From Clostridiales bacterium (GTDB taxonomy: Bacteria > Bacillota > Clostridia > Peptostreptococcales > Anaerovoracaceae), in NCBI GenBank assembly GCA_009776955.1, contig WRMW01000012.1, forward strand, positions 1 through 54,526: DNA of 54,526 nucleotides, written 5' to 3'. The first letter of the stretch is position 1. Every line of letters begins with the position of its first letter. Under the pieces are notes generated by a model that was given only the letters and a program-made list of their open reading frames with translations, did not search any database and was not told where the DNA came from. Shown here piece after piece: positions 32,901 through 40,075 of this stretch. The translations under genes and the position numbers were made by a program.

Positions 32901-35900
32901 GAAGTAGTCATGCCGGCTACGCTGAAAAACAAAGGGATTTCCTCGTAGCCAGAGCTTGAAGTGCTGATAATGATGGTGTCTTCATATATGCCTGGCATAA
33001 GGCCGGCTCTAGGGGCTGCCGTGATCGTGAAGCTGCTGCGGGCCGGAACGGTGCTGGGCGTAGGCTCGATGGCGAAATACCCGCCTTTTTCAAAAACAAC
33101 GCTGACATTTGTAAGCTCGACGCCAATGGCGTTGTAGACGTTGAAAGACTGCGCTTCTACAAACGAATATCCATGAAATTCACGGGCAAAGGTCTTTGAC
33201 GTGGGGCTGATTATAAGGATGGCATCAACATCGTCGCCGCCTTCCGCCCAGTTTTCGGGTATGTCCTCAAGGTCGTCGAAGCAGGGGCTGTCTGAGAAGG
33301 TGAATCTCGGGGTGTCTGGCTCGTCGTTGCCGCCGATAATGGAGGCGGCGAGCCTCGTTTGGGGCGGAGCCTCGCCCAAGCCGTTGAAAACGCCTTCGAA
33401 AACCCCTGGCCTGTTCAGGATGTCGGGTGCGAGGAGCGGAAACTCAAAGATGTCGTTTACCAAGAGATTCCCGCCGTTGCAGCCAGAAAACATATATCCG
33501 GCAAACCCCTCTCCCGCTTCCTCGATACCCTGCGGCAATGTAAACGCATCGTTCATGGTGAAGGCTTGCCCGCTGCAGCCGCTGAACATGGAATACGCAA
33601 AGAAATCGCCTACGGACATAAGGGCCGGCGGCAGGCCGAAGGCCGCGCCCATCGCGAAGTCCGTGCCGCTGCAGCCGCTGAACATGGAATACGCAAAGAA
33701 ATCGCCCACTGTTTCGATGGCGTCCCAGTCCGGCAAAAACGCAAACCTGTCGTCCATTGCCAAGTTCGTGCAACCGTAAAAAGTGTATGCCCATTCCCAC
33801 GAGGGCGTCTGGCCGCTCTGGAGCTGGGGCTCTGTGCGTGTCATAAGCGGGGTGAGCGGGCCGATTACGTCTATGATTTTGTCCTTGTTCGCCTGCGCGT
33901 TGGCGCCGCCTTCGTTGTTGCTGAAGCCAAAGGCTCCGAACCATGCGTTTTCGGAGTTTTTAGGGGAAACAGTGATGACGTACGTGCCTGCGGCAGCGTA
34001 TGTGTGAGGAATGCCTTCGCTGTCCGGCGCGTTCGCGACACCGTTGTTTTCGCCTTCAGCCCTGCCATTGTGAAAAACGTTCTGCGGAGGGCTGCCGTCG
34101 CCCCAGTCTATCTCCCAGTCATAGGCTTTGTTCCATATGTTGTCAAGCCGGCCGCTGAGGGGGATGCTGAAGGTTTGCGCATCGTCGCCGCCAGACGGCA
34201 CTGTGACCCGAAACTGAAAATACTCGCTGCCGGACGGGGTGAAGGTCACGGTGAAGGACAAGGGTATTTCCAATGGGGAGCGGCCAGGCATGCTGACTAT
34301 TACGGTATCTGCGTAATCGCCTGCGGCGAAACCGGTCTTAGGCGCGGCGGTGAACGTGAGGCTGCCGTTTGCAAGGGCGGTGGAGCTTGGGGACAGGGGG
34401 CCTAGGGTGAAATGCGTCCCGCTTTTCAGGGCAATCCCGATGTTTTCGATAGGGATGTCGCTTTCGTTTTGCAGAGTGAAGGTTTCCACAGGCGGGGGGT
34501 TGTAGCCTATGGGTTCCGCCGGAAAGGCTTTGGCCGCCGGTGAGGCTGTGAGGGCGGCGGCGGAGCCGCCGCCCCAGTTTGCGTGGATATATAGCCTGTC
34601 GGGAAAGCCGGGGCTGCCCGAAAATGTGTTTTTTGCGGAGGCGGGAATGGGGTTTCCGCCGATAATCGAGCCTGCGGCACGCGTTTGGGGGGGGGTGTCG
34701 CCAAGGTTTTGGAAAGCATGCTCAAACACTCCCGCTTTGTCTACAGCGGCAGGCGCGAGCATAGGGAAGGTAAATGCATTGCTGACCAGAAAACCCCCTC
34801 CGTCGCATTGCGCAAACATGCTTTGGGCAAAATTCGAGCCTACGTCCGAGATGTCTGCCCATTCGCTTGAAAACGTGAAGTCTTCGCCCATTGAAAGGAA
34901 GGCACAGCCATAAAAGGCGCCCGCCCACTCATGGCTTGGTGGAGGCTCCGCTCCGTCTGTCTGCGCCGCCGTGCGAGTCATCAACGGAGTAAGAGGAGCC
35001 AAGACCCTTGTGATTTTGTCTTTGTTATGCTGGGCTGCTGCACCCACCGTGCCAAAGCCAAACCCGAAGGCCGCAAGCCAAGCTTCCTCCACGCCAGCAG
35101 GGGTGATTGTGATTGTGTATACGCCTGGTTTTGCGTATGTATGCGATATACCAGGGCTGTCGGCCTGGTTTTGCGGGGTTTCAAAACCGGTGTCGGCAAT
35201 GGTTTGGAACGCGATGCCGTCACCCCAGTCAATATGCCAGTTGTAGGGCTTGCCCCACACGGGGTCTGCGCCTCCGTCAGGGTCAAGGCCCCCGCCGAGC
35301 GGAATCGAGAACGTGCGTTCTGTGCTGTCGCCGTCTGGGATGCTTGCTTGAAACTGAAAATACTCTCTGCTGACCGCTTCATAATCCACTTCAAAAGTCA
35401 AGACATTGCCCTCGGCCTGTGTGGGGCCTGTCACTTCTACATTCCTCACAATCCCGCTCGGCGTGGTGATGGCTGGCTCGACTGGCCAGAAATGGCCTCG
35501 TGCGGCGACCAGCTCTACGGCCGCCTTGTACTCCTTGCCGCCTTCAAAGGCGCGCCCGACATTGTGGGGCACGCCGTCTGTGACATTGTGCCAGGATATC
35601 CAGCCGCTATAGCCCGCCCCCGACACGGAAGCCTGAGGTGTGAAGCCTCTCGCAGGCGCGGCGATCTCGATATGCCTTGTATTGAGAGCCGTAAGCGCAT
35701 GGACTGAAAACATCAGGCCTATCACCGCATCCTCGCAGTTGTCCGCTTTGATGATCACGGCATCCGCGTATTCGCTTGGCGCAAGCCCGGCCATGGGCTC
35801 TATTGTAAGGCTGACGCCGCCCCCCGGCGGTATGGAGGAAGCGGACAAAGGCTCGGAAACTGTAAAGTTGCCCCCATATGAGAACGCGGCGGTGACGCCT

Positions 35901-37453
35901 GTTATCTCCGAAAGGCCGAAATTGTGGACCATGATGGCACGGGCGTTTTCCGCCGCGACATATCCCTCAAACCTATCCGTGAAGCGTAGGTTTGCATAGC
36001 TGGCGGACAATATGTTTTCAAGGCCTGGAGCACTGTCCCCGCCCCAATTTACGGGAATGTTTTGGCGGTCGGGAAACCCATCGCTTCCCCAGAAGGTGAA
36101 TTTTTCGTGATCAGGCGCGGCATTCCTCCCGATAATGGAGGAGGCGGTGCGCGTTTGCGGGGAATAAGGGCCTGCATCCCGGAAAACTTCGTGAAGCACG
36201 CCTTCCTTATTGAGGTCTGCATCGCTAAGAAAGGGGAAAACAAAGGCATCGTTGACGAGAAAGCCTTCCCCTGCGCAGCCATAGAACATAGCCCTTGCGA
36301 AATGGCTGCCCACGGACGTGATTCGAGGCGGCAGGTTGAAGACGTCGTTCATTGCGAAGTCGTCGTTGTTCACTCCCCAAAACATCCAGGATGCGAAATG
36401 ATCGCCGACGGATAGTATGCCTTGGGGCAGATTGAAGACATCGTTCATGGCAAAAGCGGAGCCTCTGCAGCCTTGAAACATCATTCTGGCGAAACGGTCG
36501 CCGACAGACGTGACGCCTTGGGGCAGATTGAAGACATCGTTCATGGCAAAAGCGGAGCCATAGCATTCATAGAACATGCTTGCGGCAAAATCATGCCCAA
36601 CGGACGTGATGCGCTGAGGCAGGTTGAATATTTCGTTCATTGTGAAGGCATCGCCGCTGCAGCCTTCAAACATAGACTCGGCAAAGCGTGCGCCCACAGA
36701 CGCGATGCGCTCCCATCCACCGGAAAACGCGAAGTTTTCGCCCATCTTCAAATTTACGCAGTCACGAAAAGCGCGCGCCCATTCGCGGGCGGGCGGCGGG
36801 GCGTAATCAGGATGGTCTATCTGCGCCAGGGTGCGTGTCATCAGCGGGGTGAGCGGGGCAACGATTTTTGTGAGCATGTTTTTGTTTGCCTGGGCGTTTG
36901 CGCCATCTGGGTTTTCGGAAAAGCCAAACGCGGCAAGCCAAGCGCCCTGCGGCGAGCCGATGCCTGGCGTGATGGTGACGGTATAGGTTTGCTCTGAGGA
37001 ATTTGCGTAAGCATGCGGTATGCCAGGGCTGTCGATGGTGTTTGCGGCGCCGGTGTTGCCAGAATCGCCAGCGTTTCCGTTATGGCGGATGTTTTCCATA
37101 GGGGTGCCGTCGCCCCAGTCGATGTCCCAATCGTAGGGCTTGTTCCAGTCGTCGGCGTCCGTGCCGCCACGGTTCAGCCAGCCGCTCAGGGGGATGTGGA
37201 AGATGCCGCCAGAGGCGGGTATGGTCACTTCGAACTGAAACCTTTCGCCGACAAGGATGTCGGGCGGGGCGGAGAGAGGCTCTATTGGGGGGACGGAAAA
37301 TGAGGGAGCCTTTTCTGCAGAATGGCCTCCTGCATAAACAGAAGCGACGGCGCACATGGGGGGGGGCGCCGCCGCGAAGGAAAAAGCAAAAATAAGTATA
37401 AGCACTCTACGCAGGACATAGCTTACCACAGAACTACCATGTTCTGCAACCAT
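29954..37453 (-). CDS. giant secreted repeat protein (PKD-like and BspA-like modules)
   Basis: 2499-residue exported protein, function unknown. A signal peptide (about 1-40, VLRRVLILIFAFSFAAAPP) leads to three modules at about 50-650, 730-1020 and 1130-1480. Each module has a PKD-like domain (WDIDWGDGTP, then HAY and YTVTITP), a cap unit (F-x-x-C-x-x-L-x-M) and repeats of about 32 residues of the form SVGxxFAxxMFxGCxGxxFxMNDxFxLP. There are five repeats in the first module, one in the second and three in the third. They resemble BspA/DUF285 surface repeats. Between modules are Ig-like segments (for example FTLQNESDIPIENIGIAL). The last 780 residues are further beta repeats. No sorting signal or C-terminal anchor is seen. 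The ATG at 37453 is the best start, but its ribosome site is weak. Confidence 0.8.
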   Translation of the reverse strand: MVAEHGSSVVSYVLRRVLILIFAFSFAAAPPPMCAVASVYAGGHSAEKAPSFSVPPIEPLSAPPDILVGERFQFEVTIPASGGIFHIPLSGWLNRGGTDADDWNKPYDWDIDWGDGTPMENIRHNGNAGDSGNTGAANTIDSPGIPHAYANSSEQTYTVTITPGIGSPQGAWLAAFGFSENPDGANAQANKNMLTKIVAPLTPLMTRTLAQIDHPDYAPPPAREWARAFRDCVNLKMGENFAFSGGWERIASVGARFAESMFEGCSGDAFTMNEIFNLPQRITSVGHDFAASMFYECYGSAFAMNDVFNLPQGVTSVGDRFARMMFQGCRGSAFAMNDVFNLPQGILSVGDHFASWMFWGVNNDDFAMNDVFNLPPRITSVGSHFARAMFYGCAGEGFLVNDAFVFPFLSDADLNKEGVLHEVFRDAGPYSPQTRTASSIIGRNAAPDHEKFTFWGSDGFPDRQNIPVNWGGDSAPGLENILSASYANLRFTDRFEGYVAAENARAIMVHNFGLSEITGVTAAFSYGGNFTVSEPLSASSIPPGGGVSLTIEPMAGLAPSEYADAVIIKADNCEDAVIGLMFSVHALTALNTRHIEIAAPARGFTPQASVSGAGYSGWISWHNVTDGVPHNVGRAFEGGKEYKAAVELVAARGHFWPVEPAITTPSGIVRNVEVTGPTQAEGNVLTFEVDYEAVSREYFQFQASIPDGDSTERTFSIPLGGGLDPDGGADPVWGKPYNWHIDWGDGIAFQTIADTGFETPQNQADSPGISHTYAKPGVYTITITPAGVEEAWLAAFGFGFGTVGAAAQHNKDKITRVLAPLTPLMTRTAAQTDGAEPPPSHEWAGAFYGCAFLSMGEDFTFSSEWADISDVGSNFAQSMFAQCDGGGFLVSNAFTFPMLAPAAVDKAGVFEHAFQNLGDTPPQTRAAGSIIGGNPIPASAKNTFSGSPGFPDRLYIHANWGGGSAAALTASPAAKAFPAEPIGYNPPPVETFTLQNESDIPIENIGIALKSGTHFTLGPLSPSSTALANGSLTFTAAPKTGFAAGDYADTVIVSMPGRSPLEIPLSFTVTFTPSGSEYFQFRVTVPSGGDDAQTFSIPLSGRLDNIWNKAYDWEIDWGDGSPPQNVFHNGRAEGENNGVANAPDSEGIPHTYAAAGTYVITVSPKNSENAWFGAFGFSNNEGGANAQANKDKIIDVIGPLTPLMTRTEPQLQSGQTPSWEWAYTFYGCTNLAMDDRFAFLPDWDAIETVGDFFAYSMFSGCSGTDFAMGAAFGLPPALMSVGDFFAYSMFSGCSGQAFTMNDAFTLPQGIEEAGEGFAGYMFSGCNGGNLLVNDIFEFPLLAPDILNRPGVFEGVFNGLGEAPPQTRLAASIIGGNDEPDTPRFTFSDSPCFDDLEDIPENWAEGGDDVDAILIISPTSKTFAREFHGYSFVEAQSFNVYNAIGVELTNVSVVFEKGGYFAIEPTPSTVPARSSFTITAAPRAGLMPGIYEDTIIISTSSSGYEEIPLFFSVAGMTTSLNLSPSQIIMTKGRPPVDIRAVTTPVESDFENISWYIDTEGSGVEALALTPSLDGRRATVEPTPAWEAAPKAHTVRVIASYDDGRYVAVATIELMPDASLPVRPPGETEGLHTSVRVLEPTVAVNRALERGTLVPILITQQEPADMGLAAFSGDGGGTPAESVPIMPSLREVGGMRLVAGSGTNVREVPGYKVEIPPEGDRFIEISVPDGSERLAKNTKNVRLQILRAGIGSGEGGAVTDADWADEANRVPVIGQFNLSVSNKFPKVTLRSGDLNLRFPNESATVAATSTAGAVDVLNIEPSKQAFRNNIVLKPSGDDPPTGGPRPPATVNLVLRADTNPTAPEPVLTKTGTQRGKATVQVEGFKPQAVNLNVRVVRAVPNVRLARSSVALHYPGTPIDELPTEQPDPENPNKLLRDDFTPSVVNLISGVRNGVFEDGYKVKRVEINHTDTARFNLEVDYDPDEPGVVKLTPLGAVPKNVPLRVIFEDPAFGDGQDNPDSDTKFRNLSLKVTMRASTALNVTNKATPVTVNRNHVSRLADGSPDEYETEWIIREIPIGLNADNIILDDWKAQSISETTKTRTPWLNPVAGDPDPDNPSNKLFPELVDANNEKIPPVRVEAYRGGIKLYAHKAALEDLMERGKTKPYDENVAPRNMTYRMLIGSDKIRNNSGVRTFAVNLTFHAGDPTFTVSLNSRTRIDVANPASFQTATVRLSRTTSSIDDVKLYPVVGGAVSTEESKDFIAIPTDNPLAFNIMTRPDNPEVVPKAAHRLSVELLLDNGQTVTGRVISVTALQAVQRATSRTVTLYRSQPLQGAAFDAVIGTPAGSSLGYYAIDQARLDSFRFGKPVNVTEGGTTRMEYVKYGDPADPHHGGLVLARTGETTYALSFQDGIAPGAILHRNYPDNKTTSKLNSNYPIRVELWAEGTYKLARDGQGDPIPDPITGKPLPEIDPNTGKVVPLRNTKNKAMTAPTVYNVRVNLR
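30731..30752. repeat. perfect palindrome inside the giant gene (ATCG hairpin family)
   Basis: TACATCGTC-GATA-GACGATGTA forms a perfect 9-base stem with a 4-base loop and encodes TSSIDDV, almost the same as TSSIGDA encoded by the aroA copy. Confidence 0.7.
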
Positions 37454-37482
37454 ATCTCGATATTTTGAATGGACGATATGGG

Positions 37483-38397
37483 CTACCAAAGGGCTTCGGG
37501 GTAGAGTCCACTGTCTTTCATGGCGCGGACGGCAGCGATGACGTGCTCTTTGTCTTCTTTGTATGTGACGCCGATCCAACGCTCGTCGGTCGGCAGGACT
37601 TTTACGGAGGCTTTGCCGGCTTTCAGTAGCTCGTCTATCTTGCGCGGCAGCAGATATTCGCCTTTTTCCGGGTTGTTTTTGATGGCGTCGTCCAGGAAGG
37701 GCTTGAAACCTGCTTCCAATTCTTCGAGGAATGAGGGGGTGAAGCCCCAGAAATTCATGGAAACGGTGGAGTCCGCAGGGACTTCACGCCATGCGCCTCC
37801 CTCGTCTTCGTACTGGATGACTCCGTCTTTCCACATTATTTTAAGACGTTCGTCGACGCCGACAAGCTTGCCGTCCTCATTTATGACGCAAACGCCGCGC
37901 GCCACATGGCCGTGCTCGGTAAGGGTGTTTGCAAGACGGTAGCCGACCATGGAATAATCGTATAGCATGCCGTCTTCGGAGTTTAAGAGCTGCTCGTACA
38001 TGGCTTGGAAGGCTTGCGGGCCGTAGTAGTCGTCGGCGTTGATGACGGCAAAGTTGCCGGAAAGGGCGGGTTTTGCGGCGAGTATGGCGTGGCATGTGCC
38101 CCAGGGCTTCACGCGGCCCTCGGGGACGGCGTAGCCGGCGGGCAGATCCGTGAGCTCTTGAAAGACATAGGTGATATTGAGGTGCTGGCCTGCGCCGGAG
38201 TCTATCCGTGCGCGGACATCGGCTTCGATTTCCTTCTTTATTATAAACACAATGTCCTCAAAGCCCGCCATCATGGCGTCATAGAGGGAAAAATCTATGA
38301 TGATCTCGCCCTGTTCGGTGATGGGGTCTATCTGCTTGAGCCCGCCATAGCGGCTGCCCATGCCTGCAGCCATCACTACCAATACTGGTTTTGCCAT
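37483..38397 (-). CDS. nucleotidyltransferase family protein
   Basis: 304-residue sugar-phosphate nucleotidyltransferase-like enzyme. The N-terminus VLVVMAAGMGSRYGGLKQIDP is the nucleotide-binding signature, followed by VPEGRVKPWGTCHAILAAKP and NADDYYG (metal-binding aspartates). The substrate cannot be told from sequence. The frame continues upstream to 39033, but that part is antisense to plsC. The ATG at 38397 has GGGAGG 5 bases upstream. A TACAAT -10 box lies at 38440-38445. It ends 29 bases before the giant gene, so they may be cotranscribed. Confidence 0.82.
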   Translation of the reverse strand: MAKPVLVVMAAGMGSRYGGLKQIDPITEQGEIIIDFSLYDAMMAGFEDIVFIIKKEIEADVRARIDSGAGQHLNITYVFQELTDLPAGYAVPEGRVKPWGTCHAILAAKPALSGNFAVINADDYYGPQAFQAMYEQLLNSEDGMLYDYSMVGYRLANTLTEHGHVARGVCVINEDGKLVGVDERLKIMWKDGVIQYEDEGGAWREVPADSTVSMNFWGFTPSFLEELEAGFKPFLDDAIKNNPEKGEYLLPRKIDELLKAGKASVKVLPTDERWIGVTYKEDKEHVIAAVRAMKDSGLYPEALW

Positions 38398-38439
38398 TGT
38401 TTCCCTCCCTATGCGATTACACAGCGACTGCCTTGCTTC

Positions 38440-38445
38440 ATTGTA
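38440..38445 (-). promoter_or_regulatory. -10 box upstream of the nucleotidyltransferase
   Basis: TACAAT on the minus strand, 42 bases upstream of the start; the -35 is poorly matched (TAGTCT). It is back to back with the plsC promoter region. Confidence 0.35.
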
Positions 38446-38500
38446 GCATTTTATTTCATCATAGACTAATTCGCGTGAACAAAATGTTGCAGGAATATGA

Positions 38501-38506
38501 TAAAAT
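38501..38506 (+). promoter_or_regulatory. extended -10 box implying a leaderless plsC transcript
   Basis: TGATAAAAT (TG-x-TAAAAT, an extended -10) ends 6 bases before the ATG at 38513, so transcription would start at or next to the start codon. No Shine-Dalgarno sequence is present. Confidence 0.45.
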
Positions 38507-38512
38507 TCTCGC

Positions 38513-39244
38513 ATGAATATTATTCGGACTATACGGTTTGCCACATTCATACTGTCCACGCTGCCGCCGCTCACGAAAATGCGGCGCGGAATCGACCGCG
38601 CAAGGGCCGAGGGGCGCGACGCGGACGAGCAGGAGTGGATACGGCTGGCGGAAAATGACTGGGGGCCGCGGATCCTTTCGCACTGGGGGGTGCGGATTGA
38701 GCGGACGGACGATGTGGCGATGCCGGCGGGCGGGGCGCTTTTTGTGTCCAACCACGAAGGGTATGGGGACATCCCGGCGTTCATGGACGCTGTGCGGGAC
38801 AAGCAGTTCGGTTTCGTGGCGAAGGGCGAGCTTGGGAAGTTGCCGCTTTTCGCCAAATGGATAGAGCGGATCCGCTCCTTGATGCTGCTGCGGGAGGACC
38901 CACGGGTGGCGGTGAAGGTTTTTGAAGAAGGGGCGAACTGGCTGCGACGGGGGTTTTCGCTCGTGATCTTCCCAGAGGGGACGAGGGCAAAGGGCGGCGG
39001 AATGAAGCCTTTTGCCAAGGGAAGCCTGCGCATGGCGTTCCGTGCGGGGGCGCCGATAGTGCCGGTCGCGATGCAGGGGAGCTGGGAGTGCTTCGAGGCG
39101 CACGGATACCCGAGGCCTGGGGTGATACGTTTTCATGTGTTTGAGCCCATCGAGACGGCAGGGCTTGGGAAAGGCGACGAGGCGGTCGTGGCCGAACGGG
39201 TCGAGGCGATGATACGTGCGAAGCTAGAGGAATGGCGGGTGTAG
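38513..39244 (+). CDS. plsC: 1-acyl-sn-glycerol-3-phosphate acyltransferase (PlsC family)
   Basis: Membrane-associated acyltransferase making phosphatidic acid. The 243-residue protein has the four family blocks: NHEGYGD (NH-x4-D), GFVAKGELGKLPLFAKWI, FPEGTRAKGGGMKPFAKGS and APIVPVAMQGSWE. It is followed 15 bases later by a PAP2 phosphatase, which would dephosphorylate such lipids. Start is the ATG at 38513, with no ribosome site but a -10 box directly upstream. Confidence 0.9.
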   Translation: MNIIRTIRFATFILSTLPPLTKMRRGIDRARAEGRDADEQEWIRLAENDWGPRILSHWGVRIERTDDVAMPAGGALFVSNHEGYGDIPAFMDAVRDKQFGFVAKGELGKLPLFAKWIERIRSLMLLREDPRVAVKVFEEGANWLRRGFSLVIFPEGTRAKGGGMKPFAKGSLRMAFRAGAPIVPVAMQGSWECFEAHGYPRPGVIRFHVFEPIETAGLGKGDEAVVAERVEAMIRAKLEEWRV

Positions 39245-39262
39245 GTTGCGGGGGATATTTTG

Positions 39263-40075
39263 ATGGGGGTGCGTGGCAATAATTCACTGTTTTGGATATT
39301 TTTGGGCGTTTTTGTGGCGCTTTTTGCTTTTTTGGCCTGGCTTGTGGCGACTGGGCGGACTATGGAGTTCGACGAGGCCGCTTTGTCGGCTATTTTCGGG
39401 ATTCGCGAGGACGGGGCTACGGCGGTTTTCCGCGTTTTGACTTTTTGCGGAGACTTGGTAGTCATTGGGGGGCTTTGCGTCTTTCTTATGCTGTTGCCGG
39501 GACGGATGAAGATAGGTGTGCCCATCGCCATCATGGTGGCGGCGGGGTGGTTTGCTGGTACGGTGATAAAGGGGCTTGTGGGGCGACCGCGCCCAGATAC
39601 GGCGGACTGGCTTGTTGACACGTTTGGCTATGGCTTTCCATCTGGACATGCCGTTGTAAGCATGATTTTTTGGGTGGCTTTGATGATACTTGTGGGGCGC
39701 GTCCTGATTTTGCAGGACAACAGGCTCGCGGCCGCCCTTCTGCGCGTTGTTTTTCTCGTTCTTGCCGTGCTTATCGGGTTTTCGCGGCTTTATCTCGGAG
39801 TGCATTATCCGACGGACGTGCTTGGCGGGTGGCTGCTTGCGGGAGGGGTATTGATGGTTTCATTTGCTTTTTATGAGAATTTTTGGCCGTATAAGTGGCG
39901 TGTGACCTACAATATGCCGGAGTGGGACGCCATTCCAAGGAACGCGGAGAAAAAGCGGGTCTGGAAGGCGCCGTCGAAGAAGCGGGCGCCGTCGAAGATG
40001 CTTGAGTTCCCCAAGAAGCGGCGGCCGTGGAAGATGGAGCGGCCGGGGGGGGACGACGATTCTACCGAATCTTGA
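39263..40075 (+). CDS. PAP2-family phosphatase
   Basis: Integral membrane lipid phosphatase of 270 residues. Several membrane helices surround the active site made of KGLVGRPRPD, PSGHAV and SRLYLGVHYPTDVLGG. The substrate could be phosphatidic acid, phosphatidylglycerophosphate or undecaprenyl pyrophosphate. It has an unusually basic C-terminal tail of about 50 residues (EKKRVWKAPSKKRAPSKM). The ATG at 39263 with GGGGGA 7 bases upstream is preferred over the TTG at 39260. The 3' end overlaps the convergent gatB::aspS gene by 14 bases. Confidence 0.87.
   Translation: MGVRGNNSLFWIFLGVFVALFAFLAWLVATGRTMEFDEAALSAIFGIREDGATAVFRVLTFCGDLVVIGGLCVFLMLLPGRMKIGVPIAIMVAAGWFAGTVIKGLVGRPRPDTADWLVDTFGYGFPSGHAVVSMIFWVALMILVGRVLILQDNRLAAALLRVVFLVLAVLIGFSRLYLGVHYPTDVLGGWLLAGGVLMVSFAFYENFWPYKWRVTYNMPEWDAIPRNAEKKRVWKAPSKKRAPSKMLEFPKKRRPWKMERPGGDDDSTES

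Noticed and set aside
38398..39033. Extended N-terminus of the nucleotidyltransferase frame
   Set aside because: This part is antisense to plsC and the ATG at 38397 has a strong ribosome site and the family N-terminus.
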